64,000 nucleotides of DNA from Thermophilibacter mediterraneus (GTDB lineage: Bacteria > Actinomycetota > Coriobacteriia > Coriobacteriales > Atopobiaceae), in contig NZ_FPKO01000009.1 in NCBI RefSeq assembly GCF_900119385.1, forward strand, positions 83,404 through 147,403, read 5' to 3'. This document shows positions 39,171 to 47,780 of this stretch, one piece after another (within the stretch, counting starts at the first letter, position 1; the number at the start of each line of letters is the position of its first letter). The notes under the pieces were generated by a model. The model ran no database searches, was not told where the DNA came from, and worked only from the letters and a program-made list of their open reading frames with translations. The translations under genes were made by a program, and so were the position numbers.

Positions 39171-40016
39171 CTACCCCCAGACGCGACGCCCCTCGGGCGC
39201 CTGTCCCGCATGCCACTCGACCGCCAGGTCGAGCCAGCACGCGGCGTGGGCGTTCACGCAATCCGGGTAGCGCGCCGACTCCTCGGTGGCGAGCGACAGC
39301 CCGTGTCGGCCCTCGTGGAAGACGTGCAGCTCATGATCGACGCCGTGGGCGGCGAGGGCCTCCGCGTAGACGTAGGCGTTGCGCACCGGCACCGTCGCGT
39401 CCGACGCCGTGTGCCAGACGAAGGTGGGCGGCGTCCCCGCGTCAACGAGGCCTTGGGCGCGCCGCAGGGGCGAGCCCTCGGCGCAGAGGCGCGCGGCGTG
39501 GGCGGCGTCGGGCGGCCAGCCGGCGCCGAGGTCGATCACCGGGTAGCAGAGCACCTGCCAGTCGACGCGCGCCTCGTCAGCCGTCAGGCCGGCACGAGAG
39601 AGAAACGCCTCGTCGCGCGCGAGCGCCTCGTACGTGGCGCAGAGGTGCCCGCCCGCCGAGCAGCCGAGGACGCCCACGTCGCGCGGGTCCACGTGCCAGG
39701 CGTCGGCGCGGGCGCGCACGAGCGCCACGGCATGGGCGAGGTCGAGCTGCGGGAGCGGGAGCAGCGGCGCGGCCTCCGACGCGTCGAGCACCGTGTAGTC
39801 CAGAACAAAGGCCTGGCACCCCCGAGCGACGAACGCGAGCGCGACGGGCTCGGCCTCGAGGTCCGAGCAGAACTCGTACCCGCCCCCGGGGCACACGACC
39901 ACCGCCGGCCGCAGGCGCGACGACTGGGCCTCCACGTTGTCGCGCACATAGGCCGTGAGCGCGGGCACGCGGTGCCCGTAGCCGCTCGACGGCAGCTCGA
40001 CCCTCTCGATGCGCAT
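39171..40016 (-). CDS. Alpha/beta hydrolase (esterase, acetylxylan-esterase like)
   Basis: A 281-residue serine hydrolase: PAVVVCPGGGYEFCSDLEAE is the oxyanion hole motif, VGVLGCSAGGHLCATYEA carries the nucleophilic Ser in G-x-S-x-G as GCSAGG, and FVWHTASDATVPVRNAYVYA with the later FHEGRHGLS supplies Asp and His. Typical of carbohydrate deacetylases (BD-FAE group). GAGGAGGC precedes ATG 40016. Confidence 0.9.
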   Translation of the reverse strand: MRIERVELPSSGYGHRVPALTAYVRDNVEAQSSRLRPAVVVCPGGGYEFCSDLEAEPVALAFVARGCQAFVLDYTVLDASEAAPLLPLPQLDLAHAVALVRARADAWHVDPRDVGVLGCSAGGHLCATYEALARDEAFLSRAGLTADEARVDWQVLCYPVIDLGAGWPPDAAHAARLCAEGSPLRRAQGLVDAGTPPTFVWHTASDATVPVRNAYVYAEALAAHGVDHELHVFHEGRHGLSLATEESARYPDCVNAHAACWLDLAVEWHAGQAPEGRRVWG

Positions 40017-40194
40017 GACAGCCTCCTCTTTGTGGAAATCGGGGACGGACACCATTTTACAGACGCGGGGAGGGCGAGCACGTCCCGGGACGAGCGGTGA
40101 CCCGGCACCCCGGGGGCACGGGGCATCCCTCCGGCTCGCGGGCGTATGATGGGAGCGCCCTGAAGATGGTGACGCCCGCCGTGAAAGGGGACCC

Positions 40195-41373
40195 ATGCCC
40201 GACACCTCAATCTCGCGCCGCTCCCTCCTGGCGGGCGCCCTGCTCGCCCTCCCCGGCCTCGCCCCGCTTGCGCTCGGGGGCTGCTCCGAGCCCGACCCCG
40301 TCTCACCGGGCGAGGAGGACGAGGAGAAGGGCCTCGCCACGCTCGGCGCGCCCGCGACCGTCCCGCTCGCCCACGCGACGCAGTTCTCCCTCGAGTCCTA
40401 CGAGGGGGGCCACCGGCTCGCGAGCCTCGCAAACGGCGACCGCTTCCTCATCGTCCCCGAGGGCGCCGACGCACCGGCCGACCTGCCCGGGGACGTGGCG
40501 GCGATCCGGCTCCCGATCGAGGGCGTCTACCTGGTCTCGACCGCCATGATCTGCCTCGTGGACGCCATCGGCGCGCTCGACGCCGTTGCGGTGTCGTCCG
40601 TGCGCGCCGAGGACTCGCCCGTCGAGGACTTCGCCGCGCGGCTCGAGGACGGCCGCATCAGCTACGGGGGCATCTACCGCTCGCCCGACTACGAGCTCGT
40701 CGCCGCCACGGGCTGCCCGCTCGCCATCGAGAACACCAACATCGACCACGTCCCCGAGGTTCGCGCGAAGCTCGAGGAGCTCGGCGTGACCGTCCTCATG
40801 GAGCAGTCGAGCCGCGAGGGGGACATGCTCGGCAGGCTTGAGTGGATCAAGCTCATGGGGGCGCTCTTCGGCCGCGACGAGGAGGCCGCCGCCGTCTTCG
40901 ACGACGTCGCGGCGCGCGTCGACGAGGTCTCGCGGGAGGCCCCGACGGGCAGGAGCGTGGCCTTCTTCTACGTCAACGAGGACGGCGCCGCGGTCACGCG
41001 CCGCGCGGGCGACTACTTCTGCCAGATGATCGAGGCCGCGGGCGGCGAGTACGTGAGCTTCTCCGAGGAGGGCGCCGCGGACTCCTCCCCCACCACCGTC
41101 ACGGTGGAGATGGAGGCCTTCTACGCAGGGGCGCGCGACGCCGACGTCATCATCTACAACGGCACGATCGACGACGGCGTGGCCTCCCTCGACGCCCTCG
41201 TCAAGAAGAACGAGCTGCTCGCGGACTTCAGGGCGGTGCGCGAGGGACGCGTCTGGGCCTGCGACTCGAACCTCTACCAGCAGATCACCAGCATGGCGGA
41301 CATCATCGAGGACGTGCGCCGCGCGCTCACCGACTCCGGCGAGCCCACGACCTACGTCTGGAGGCTCGAGTAG
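40195..41373 (+). CDS. ABC transporter substrate-binding lipoprotein (iron-complex/cobalamin type)
   Basis: A 392-residue exported protein: twin-arginine stretch SRRSLLAGALLAL and lipobox LALGGC, then a TroA-like binding fold with IRLPIEGVYLVSTAMICLVD and VAAAKPDYEL-like variants; the part KLEELGVTVLMEQSSREGDM is the typical linker-helix for vitamin B12/siderophore-binding proteins. It delivers a metal complex to the permease encoded next (one base gap). A palindrome CGTCCCGGGACG (40081-40092) lies in the leader. Confidence 0.85.
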   Translation: MPDTSISRRSLLAGALLALPGLAPLALGGCSEPDPVSPGEEDEEKGLATLGAPATVPLAHATQFSLESYEGGHRLASLANGDRFLIVPEGADAPADLPGDVAAIRLPIEGVYLVSTAMICLVDAIGALDAVAVSSVRAEDSPVEDFAARLEDGRISYGGIYRSPDYELVAATGCPLAIENTNIDHVPEVRAKLEELGVTVLMEQSSREGDMLGRLEWIKLMGALFGRDEEAAAVFDDVAARVDEVSREAPTGRSVAFFYVNEDGAAVTRRAGDYFCQMIEAAGGEYVSFSEEGAADSSPTTVTVEMEAFYAGARDADVIIYNGTIDDGVASLDALVKKNELLADFRAVREGRVWACDSNLYQQITSMADIIEDVRRALTDSGEPTTYVWRLE

Positions 41374-41374
41374 C

Positions 41375-42430
41375 ATGGGGGGCGAAGGCGGCCTCGGCAC
41401 GACGGGGCCTCGCCGCGCGCGGGGCGTGACGAGGGCGGCGGCCTTCGACCTCGTCGTCCTTCTCGCCCTGTGCGCGCTCTTCGCGGCGAGCCTGTGCCTG
41501 GGGAGCGTGGACACCGCGCCCGCCGAGGTGGCCCGCATCCTCGCGGCGGGGCCCGCCGACACGGGCACCGCAAGCCAGGTGATCTGGCAGATTCGCCTGC
41601 CGCGCGCCGTCGAGGCGCTGCTTCTGGGGGGCGGCCTCTCGCTCTCGGGGTTCCTGCTGCAGACCTTCTTCGCCAACCCCATCGCGGACCCCTTCGTCCT
41701 GGGCATATCCTCGGGGGCGAAGCTCGTGGTGGCCGTGGTGATGATCGTGGTGCTGGGCGCGGGACAGGTCATGAGCCCGGCTGCATCCGTGGGGTCGGCG
41801 TTCGCCGGGTCGCTCGCCACGATGGGGCTCGTGCTGCTCATCTCGCGGCGCGTGCGCACGCAGAGCATGCTCATCGTCGCCGGCGTGATGGTGGGCTACA
41901 TCTGCTCGGCCGCCACCAACTTCCTCGTGGCCTTTGCCGACGACCAGAGCATCGTGAACCTCGACAACTGGTCCCGGGGGAGCTTCTCGGGTGCCACCTG
42001 GGGCGACGTGGCGATCGTCGCGGTCGCGGTGCTCGCGATGACGACCGCCGTGTTCGCGCTCTCGAAGCCCCTCGGCGCCTTCCAGCTCGGAGAGCCGCAC
42101 GCCCAGAGCGTGGGCGTCAACGTCACCGGGCTGCGCATGCTCATCGTGGCCGTCTCGAGCCTGCTCTCGGCGTGCGTGGCCGCGTTCGCGGGACCGGTCT
42201 CGTTCGTCGGCATCGCGGCGCCCCACCTCGCCAGGCGCGGCGTGGGCTCGTCGCGGCCGATCCTCGTGACGCCCGCGTGCTTCCTCACGGGCGCGGCCTT
42301 CTGCTGCGGGTGCGACCTCCTGGCACGCACGCTCTTCTCGCCCGTCGAGCTCTCCGTGAGCGCGGTGACGGCGGTCTTCGGCGCGCCCGTCGTGATCGCC
42401 CTCATGCTGCGCGGAAGGGTCCCCCGATGA
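41375..42430 (+). CDS. Iron-complex/cobalamin ABC permease (BtuC/FecD family)
   Basis: A 351-residue permease with about ten membrane helices: VIWQIRLPRAVEALLLGGGL is the BtuC family N-terminal motif, IADPFVLGISSGAKL the second, PVSFVGIAAPHLARRGVGSS the ATPase-contacting loop. It forms the membrane channel of the importer. ATG follows the binding-protein stop by one base; its own TGA overlaps the ATPase ATG (ATGA, 42427-42430). All three genes are one operon. Confidence 0.92.
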   Translation: MGGEGGLGTTGPRRARGVTRAAAFDLVVLLALCALFAASLCLGSVDTAPAEVARILAAGPADTGTASQVIWQIRLPRAVEALLLGGGLSLSGFLLQTFFANPIADPFVLGISSGAKLVVAVVMIVVLGAGQVMSPAASVGSAFAGSLATMGLVLLISRRVRTQSMLIVAGVMVGYICSAATNFLVAFADDQSIVNLDNWSRGSFSGATWGDVAIVAVAVLAMTTAVFALSKPLGAFQLGEPHAQSVGVNVTGLRMLIVAVSSLLSACVAAFAGPVSFVGIAAPHLARRGVGSSRPILVTPACFLTGAAFCCGCDLLARTLFSPVELSVSAVTAVFGAPVVIALMLRGRVPR

Positions 42431-43569
42431 CTGCGAGACCCGTGCTCGAGCTACAGGACCTGGCGGTGGGCCACGGCGCGCGGGCCCTCGTGCGCGACGT
42501 CTGCCTCGCCGTGCGCCCCGGACAGATCGTGGCGCTCGTCGGGCCCAACGGGTCCGGCAAGACCACGATCTTGCGCACCGTCGCCGGGCAGCTCCGCGCG
42601 CTCGGCGGGACCGTGGAGCTCGTCGGGCGCCCCCTGGGCGACGTCGCGGACCTGGAGCGGGCGCGCACGATGTCGGTCATGCTCACCGGACGGCCGCGCA
42701 CCGAGCTGCTCACCTGCCGCGACGTGGTCGAGGCGGGGCGCTACCCCTTCACCGGGCGCCTGGGCATCCTCGGCGAGGCGGACCGCGAGGCGGTGCGGGC
42801 CGCCATGGAGGCGACGGGTGTCGCGGGGCTCGCCGAGCGCGACTTCGGCCACGTGAGCGACGGCCAGCGCCAGCGGGTCCTGCTCGCCCGCGCGCTCTGC
42901 CAGGAGCCGCGCGTGCTGCTGCTCGACGAGCCGACCTCCTACCTCGACGTCCGCTCCCAGCTCGACGTGCTGTCGCTGCTCCGTCGCGAGGCGCGCGAGC
43001 GGGGCGTCGCCGTGGTGGCGTCCCTGCACGAGATCGAGCTCGCGCAGAAGGCGGCCGACCACGTCATCTGCATCCGCGACGGCGGCGTCCTCTTCCAGGG
43101 GTCGCCCGACGAGGTCTTCACCGAGGGTCGGGTGGCAGAGCTCTACGGCCTCGAGCCGGGGACGTACGACCCCGCGTTCGGCAGCGTCGAGCTCCCGCGG
43201 CCCAGCGGCGACCCCGAGGTCTTCGTGGTCGCGGGGGGCGGGACGGGGGCGCCATGCCTCCGCGCGCTCGCCCGTGCCGGCACCCCCTTCGCCGCGGGGG
43301 TGCTCCACGAGCACGACGCCGACGGCCTGCTCGCGCGGCGGCTCGCCGTCCGCACGGTGACCGAGCGGGACTTCGAGCCCGTGAGCGCACGGGCGCTCGC
43401 CGAGGCGCGCGAGGTCCTTCTCGGCTGCCGCGAGCTCGTCTGCTGCGTCGACGGGTTCGGGACCGGGAACGCCCGCAACGCCGAGCTGCTCGAGTGCGCG
43501 CGCGAGGCCGGCATCCCCGTGCGCAGGTGGCGCGACGGCGGGGCGCCGGACCCCTCAATGAGCGGTTGA
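42427..43569 (+). CDS. Iron-complex/cobalamin ABC ATPase with C-terminal extension
   Basis: Residues 1-250 are an ATPase of the BtuD/FecE type: LVGPNGSGKTT (Walker A), LTGRPRTELLTCRDVVEAGR (Q-loop region), HVSDGQRQRVLLARALCQEP (signature) and VLLLDEPTSYLDVRSQL (Walker B). Residues about 255-380 are an extra Rossmann-like part (PEVFVVAGGGTGAPCLRALA, VCCVDGFGTGNARNAELLEC) not present in typical BtuD. This extension is also seen in some archaeal/anaerobe cobalamin systems; its role is not known. Confidence 0.88.
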   Translation: MTARPVLELQDLAVGHGARALVRDVCLAVRPGQIVALVGPNGSGKTTILRTVAGQLRALGGTVELVGRPLGDVADLERARTMSVMLTGRPRTELLTCRDVVEAGRYPFTGRLGILGEADREAVRAAMEATGVAGLAERDFGHVSDGQRQRVLLARALCQEPRVLLLDEPTSYLDVRSQLDVLSLLRREARERGVAVVASLHEIELAQKAADHVICIRDGGVLFQGSPDEVFTEGRVAELYGLEPGTYDPAFGSVELPRPSGDPEVFVVAGGGTGAPCLRALARAGTPFAAGVLHEHDADGLLARRLAVRTVTERDFEPVSARALAEAREVLLGCRELVCCVDGFGTGNARNAELLECAREAGIPVRRWRDGGAPDPSMSG

Positions 43570-43629
43570 GGGGCGACGACGGCACGAGCGGTAGACTGGG
43601 TCCGTCACATCCCGTCGACGAGGCCCGCC

Positions 43630-43782
43630 ATGAACATCCGACAGCTGAAGTTCTTCTGCCAGACCTCCCTCACGGGGACGTTCTCTGCCACGGCGCGAGA
43701 CGAGGGCGTCACGGTCCAGGCGGTCTCGAAGTCGATACACGAGCTCGAGGGCGAGGTCGGCGGCCCCCTCTTCGACCGGTCG
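43630..43782 (+). pseudogene. LysR N-terminal stump, in frame with the SDR gene
   Basis: The first 51 codons (NIRQLKFFCQTSLTGTFSAT, ARDEGVTVQAVSKSIHELEG) are a LysR winged HTH that stops abruptly after LFDRS. The frame stays open through 102 more bases and enters the SDR gene with no stop. The ligand domain is missing, so this is a truncated regulator, perhaps fused to SDR as an accident of a deletion. Confidence 0.75.
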
Positions 43783-43884
43783 GCACCGCCTCGTGCGAGA
43801 ATGAGGGTGTCGCCGACCCCGGGCGAGCGCACAAAGCGGCGCCCGAGGGCGGCCCGGTCGTCAAGCCGTCACACGGAGGCAGCC

Positions 43885-44640
43885 ATGACTCGCATCGCCA
43901 TCGTCACCGGAGCGTCGTCTGGGCTCGGGGCCGAGCTCGTCCGGCAGCTCGCCGAGGGGACCTTCGGGCCGCTCGACCAGATTTGGACCGTGTCGCGACA
44001 CGCCAGGCAGACGAGCCCGCTCGTGCGCCCGTTCGCGCTCGACCTCACGGACCCCGCATCGTTCGACGCGCTCGAGGACGCCCTGCGCGAGACGCCCGGG
44101 GCCCGCGTCGTCCTTCTCGCCAACAACGCCGGGTTCGGGACCTTCGGGGACTTCGCCGACATGCCGGCGCCCGACAACGCCGCCATGGCCCGCCTGCTCA
44201 TGCTCGCCCCCGTGGAGCTCACGTATCGGACGCTGCCCTTCATGGGGCCGGGGTCGCGCGTCCTCAACGTCTCGAGCGTAGCCGCCTTCATGCCGCAGCC
44301 GCAGCTCGCCACCTACTCGGCGGCCAAGCGGTTCGTGCTCGACTTCTCCCGCGCGCTCGACGCCGAGCTCGGGGACGTCGACATCCACGTGACCGCGCTC
44401 TGCCCCCGGTTCATGCGCACGGCGTTTCTCGACCACGCCGGCGCGAACGACGTGGCGGCGCGGATGTCGAGGCTCACCGGCTTCGAGGACGCCGGGCGCG
44501 TCGCCGAGCGCGGCCTCGCCGCGGCTCGCGCCGGACGGGCCCTGTGCATCCCGTCGGCGAGCATGCGGGCGCTCTACCTCGCAACCAAGCTGCTGCCCTA
44601 CCCGCTCGCGCTCGCGGCGGAGCGCGCCCTCATGGGATAG
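43885..44640 (+). CDS. Short-chain dehydrogenase/reductase
   Basis: A 251-residue SDR: cofactor motif IVTGASSGLGAELVRQL, NNAG within LANNAGFGTFGDFA, the catalytic Ser and Tyr-Lys as NVSSVAAFMP and TYSAAKRFV. The C-terminus (RALYLATKLLPYPLALAAER) resembles the membrane-proximal DltE/YqjQ-type. CGGAGG precedes ATG 43885, so this is the expected start in spite of the upstream LysR stump. NADP preference and substrate unknown. Confidence 0.9.
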   Translation: MTRIAIVTGASSGLGAELVRQLAEGTFGPLDQIWTVSRHARQTSPLVRPFALDLTDPASFDALEDALRETPGARVVLLANNAGFGTFGDFADMPAPDNAAMARLLMLAPVELTYRTLPFMGPGSRVLNVSSVAAFMPQPQLATYSAAKRFVLDFSRALDAELGDVDIHVTALCPRFMRTAFLDHAGANDVAARMSRLTGFEDAGRVAERGLAAARAGRALCIPSASMRALYLATKLLPYPLALAAERALMG

Positions 44641-44705
44641 CGCCCGCGCCCGGCAACGGACCCGGGGTCCGCGCGGAAGCAGCGTCGTCAGATTGGAGCC
44701 TCCAT

Positions 44706-45746
44706 ATGACAGAGAAGGACGTGCGCTGGGGCATCGTCGGCGCCGGGAAAATCGCGCATCGCTTCGCACGGAGCCTCGCGCTCGAGCCGCGCTCCGAGCT
44801 CGTGGCGATCAGCTGCCGCTCGTCCGCGCGTGCCGCGGCGTTCGCGGCGCAGCACGGCGTGCCGGAGGAGGGGACCCTCTCCGACGAGGCCCTCGGCGGC
44901 GTGGCGGGGTCGGCGCACGCGGCCCTGCTCGCCCGGCCCGACGTCGACGCCGTCTACCTCGCGCTGCCGCACTCCATGCACCTCGAGTGGGCGGTGGCGG
45001 CCCTGCGCGCGGGCAAGGCGGTCCTCTGCGAGAAGCCCCTGTGCGCCGACGCGGCGCAGACACGCTCGCTCGTCGACGCGGCGCGCGGCGGCACCACCCT
45101 GCTCATGGAGGCCATGAAGACGCGCTTCACCCCGCTCTACCGGCGCGTTCGGGAGCTGGTGGCCGAGGGTGCCATCGGCGGGCTCCTGCGCGTGGAGGCC
45201 CTCCTGGAGAATGACATGGGAGACCGCATCGCCCGCGGAGGGGACTACCTGTCCGACCCGGACGGCGGGGGCATCCTGCTGGACTCGGGCATCTACTGCG
45301 CCTCGTGGGTCGAGGACTACCTTCCCGGCCCCCTCGGGGTCGTGCGCGCGCGGGCGCGCTGGGACCACGGCGTCGACTGCTTCGTGGACGCCGAGATCGC
45401 CTCGGCCGGCGGGGACGGCGCGCCCACCGCGCGCCTCGTCACCGCGGCGGACGAGGGCGGCCCGCGCACGGCGCGCCTCGTCGGGACGACGGGGGAGATC
45501 GTCGTGGATGACATGCACCGCCCGCAGCGCGCCCGGCTCGAGCGGGCGGGGGCCGCGCCGGTCGGGCTCGACCTCCCCTACCCCGTCGACGACTTCCACG
45601 ACGAGATCGAGCACTTCGTGGACCTGCTGCTGGCCGGGCGCGCGGAGTCGGACGTCATGCCGCTCGCGGCGTCGCTGCGCTGCGCCGAGCTGCTCGACGC
45701 CGTGCGCCGGGAGATGCTCGCGGGACGGCGCTCCCCGCAGCGCTAG
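44706..45746 (+). CDS. Gfo/Idh/MocA family oxidoreductase
   Basis: A 346-residue NAD(P)-dependent enzyme: WGIVGAGKIAHRFARSL is the Rossmann glycine motif, DVDAVYLALPHSMHLEWAVA and CEKPLCADAAQTRSLV give the E-K-P motif, and the C-terminal half (GGGILLDSGIYCASWVEDYL) is the beta-sheet substrate domain of the group. Likely acts on a sugar or inositol. ATG 44706 lies near TTGGAG. It is followed closely by a metallo-hydrolase, perhaps co-transcribed. Confidence 0.9.
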   Translation: MTEKDVRWGIVGAGKIAHRFARSLALEPRSELVAISCRSSARAAAFAAQHGVPEEGTLSDEALGGVAGSAHAALLARPDVDAVYLALPHSMHLEWAVAALRAGKAVLCEKPLCADAAQTRSLVDAARGGTTLLMEAMKTRFTPLYRRVRELVAEGAIGGLLRVEALLENDMGDRIARGGDYLSDPDGGGILLDSGIYCASWVEDYLPGPLGVVRARARWDHGVDCFVDAEIASAGGDGAPTARLVTAADEGGPRTARLVGTTGEIVVDDMHRPQRARLERAGAAPVGLDLPYPVDDFHDEIEHFVDLLLAGRAESDVMPLAASLRCAELLDAVRREMLAGRRSPQR

Positions 45747-45781
45747 AATCACAGAAAATGCCACAGGAGGGAGCAACCGCC

Positions 45782-46447
45782 ATGAGCGTCAGCCTCGATC
45801 GCGTCCGCGTGTTCACCCAGAGCGCCATTCGCCTGGAGGGCGCAGCGGGGACGGTCGCCTACCTCGACCCCTTCTCGCTCACCGACGACGAGGCCGCGCA
45901 CGACGCGGACTACGTGCTCCTCACGCACGCGCACTACGACCACCTGTCGCCGAGGGACTACGCGCGCGTCGCCGGTGAGCGCACCGTGGTCGTGGCGCCC
46001 GCGAGCATGGCGGACGAGGTCCGAGGGCTCGGGGCCGCCGCCACGCACCTCATGGCCGCCGGCGAGAGGCTCGAGCTCCCGGAGCTCGTCGTCGAGGCCG
46101 TGCCCGCCTACAACGTGGAGCCCGAGCGCCTGGGCATGCACCCCAGGGACAACGGCTGGCTCGGCTACGTGCTCTCGGTCGACGGAGACCCGACGCGCTA
46201 CTACGTCGCCGGGGACACGGATCAGAACCGAGACAACGAGACCGTGAGCTGCGACGTCGCGCTCGTGCCCATCGGCGGGACCTACACGATGGACGCCCGG
46301 CAGGCCGCCGCCTTCGTGAACGCGCTGCGCCCGCGCCTCGCGGTGCCCACGCACTACGGCAGCATCGTCGGGACGTACGCGGACTTCGACGCCTTCTCCG
46401 CCGAGGTCGACCCCGCGATCGCGGTCGCCAGGAAGCTCGAGCGCTGA
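45782..46447 (+). CDS. MBL-fold metallo-hydrolase (UlaG-like)
   Basis: A 221-residue MBL: VLLTHAHYDHLSPRDYARVA supplies HxHxDH, and YYVAGDTDQNRDNETVSCDV, then VPTHYGSIVG add the later ligands. It matches the small UlaG/YtkL-type hydrolases of unknown substrate. GGAGGGAG precedes ATG 45782; a second in-frame ATG (45758) is closer to the previous gene but lacks homology. Confidence 0.88.
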   Translation: MSVSLDRVRVFTQSAIRLEGAAGTVAYLDPFSLTDDEAAHDADYVLLTHAHYDHLSPRDYARVAGERTVVVAPASMADEVRGLGAAATHLMAAGERLELPELVVEAVPAYNVEPERLGMHPRDNGWLGYVLSVDGDPTRYYVAGDTDQNRDNETVSCDVALVPIGGTYTMDARQAAAFVNALRPRLAVPTHYGSIVGTYADFDAFSAEVDPAIAVARKLER

Positions 46448-46463
46448 CGCCGCGAGGAACGGC

Positions 46464-47726
46464 TCAGCCCTCGATGCGGCGGATGCTGGGGACGGCCCAG
46501 GTCGCCGCGGCGAGAAGCACCATGGCGGCCCCGGCCCCCACAAACCACGCCGGAGCGCCGACGGCGTCGGCGAAGAGCGACGACGCCGCCAGCCCAAGCG
46601 GCAAGGCCCACGACATAATCGCCCCGTAGAGCCCGAAGACGCGACCCAGGTACTCGGGCGGGACCTTCTCCTGCATGAGGGCGACCTGCGGGCCGGAGTA
46701 GAGCGGCGAGCTCAGCCCCATCACGAAGCTCGCGCCGAGAAACGCCGCAAAGCCGTCCGAGCCGAGCAGCCCCGCCACGAGCGTCGCCACGCCGTAGAGC
46801 GCCGTTGCCGCGACCACGGTGAGGGCGCGGTTCCTGAAGCCGCCCGTCGCCGTGAGCAGCGCCGAGCCCGCGATCATGCCCACCGAGAAGACGATCTCCG
46901 CGGTGGCCGCGTCGCCCGTCGTGCCCCCGAAGTGGTCGAGCGTCATGATGGGAAAGAGCGCCGATATGGGCGAGAAGACCAGCGTGAAGGCGAAGCCGCA
47001 CCAGAGCAGCGCGAAGAGGCCCCTGTATCCCCGCAGCACGCGATAGCCGCCCGCGGTCTCGGCGACCAGCGAGCGCAGCTGGGCGAGCAGCCCGAGGGAG
47101 GCCCCGTCACCATCGGGGACGGCCAGCGCGGCGGACGACCCGCCGACGTCGAGCCGCGCCGCCAGCACCGCGGCCGTGGCGAGGAGCGCTCCCCCGACGT
47201 CGAGCGCGATCATCGCCGTGAGGCCCCAGAGCGGGTAGATAACCGCGGCGACGGCCGTTCCGAGGATGTAGCCGCCCGACTGGACCGCCTGCGTCACCCC
47301 CGCGAGGCGCGTGAGGTGCTCCGCCGGCGCGACGAGCGGCGTGAGCGCCTGGAAAGCCGGGGTGTGGAAGGCGCTCCCGACGGCGCGCGCAAAGAGCGCG
47401 ACCATGATCACCCACACGGGGAGCGAGCCCGTCAGCGAGACGGCAGCGACGGCGGCGCTCACCGCGGCGATGAGCAGGTCCGCCCCCACGAGCGTCCTGC
47501 GCAGCGGGAGTCGGTCGACGACGGTCCCCGCGAAGGTGCCGAAGAGCGCCAGCGGCAGGAAGCCCGCGAGCGACGCCAGCGAGAGCATGCTCGCCGACCC
47601 CGTCGTGAGCGTGATGTGCCAGACGAACCCCATCTGCAGGATGGAGCTCGTGAGCACAGAGACGAGCTCGCCGCCCCACACGAGGGCGAGCTTTGCCTGC
47701 CAGAGGTCACCGGTCCTTGCGCCCAA
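46464..47726 (-). CDS. MFS transporter with IS256 insertion upstream
   Basis: A 12-helix MFS exporter of about 420 residues: LVWGGELVSVLTSSILQMGF, TLVGADLLIAAVSAAVAAVS, and PVWVIMVALFARAVGSAFHT. It belongs to the MFS_3 (MdfA/EntS-like) exporters. Start is unsure: TTG 47726 (used, GAGAAGGG 12 bases before) or GTG 47768, 13 bases from the left end of the IS256 element at 47781. The element separates it from any older promoter. The natural start may have been disturbed by the insertion. Confidence 0.75.
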   Translation of the reverse strand: MGARTGDLWQAKLALVWGGELVSVLTSSILQMGFVWHITLTTGSASMLSLASLAGFLPLALFGTFAGTVVDRLPLRRTLVGADLLIAAVSAAVAAVSLTGSLPVWVIMVALFARAVGSAFHTPAFQALTPLVAPAEHLTRLAGVTQAVQSGGYILGTAVAAVIYPLWGLTAMIALDVGGALLATAAVLAARLDVGGSSAALAVPDGDGASLGLLAQLRSLVAETAGGYRVLRGYRGLFALLWCGFAFTLVFSPISALFPIMTLDHFGGTTGDAATAEIVFSVGMIAGSALLTATGGFRNRALTVVAATALYGVATLVAGLLGSDGFAAFLGASFVMGLSSPLYSGPQVALMQEKVPPEYLGRVFGLYGAIMSWALPLGLAASSLFADAVGAPAWFVGAGAAMVLLAAATWAVPSIRRIEG

Positions 47727-47780
47727 GGTGAGGCCATCCCTTCTCGCGTCACGGGCGAACCTGCGCACCCGCCCGCACCA

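Noticed and set aside
40017..40194. Cobalamin riboswitch before the metal-complex importer
   Set aside because: The characteristic B12 box and long leader are absent in 178 bases; only a CGTCCCGGGACG palindrome is seen.
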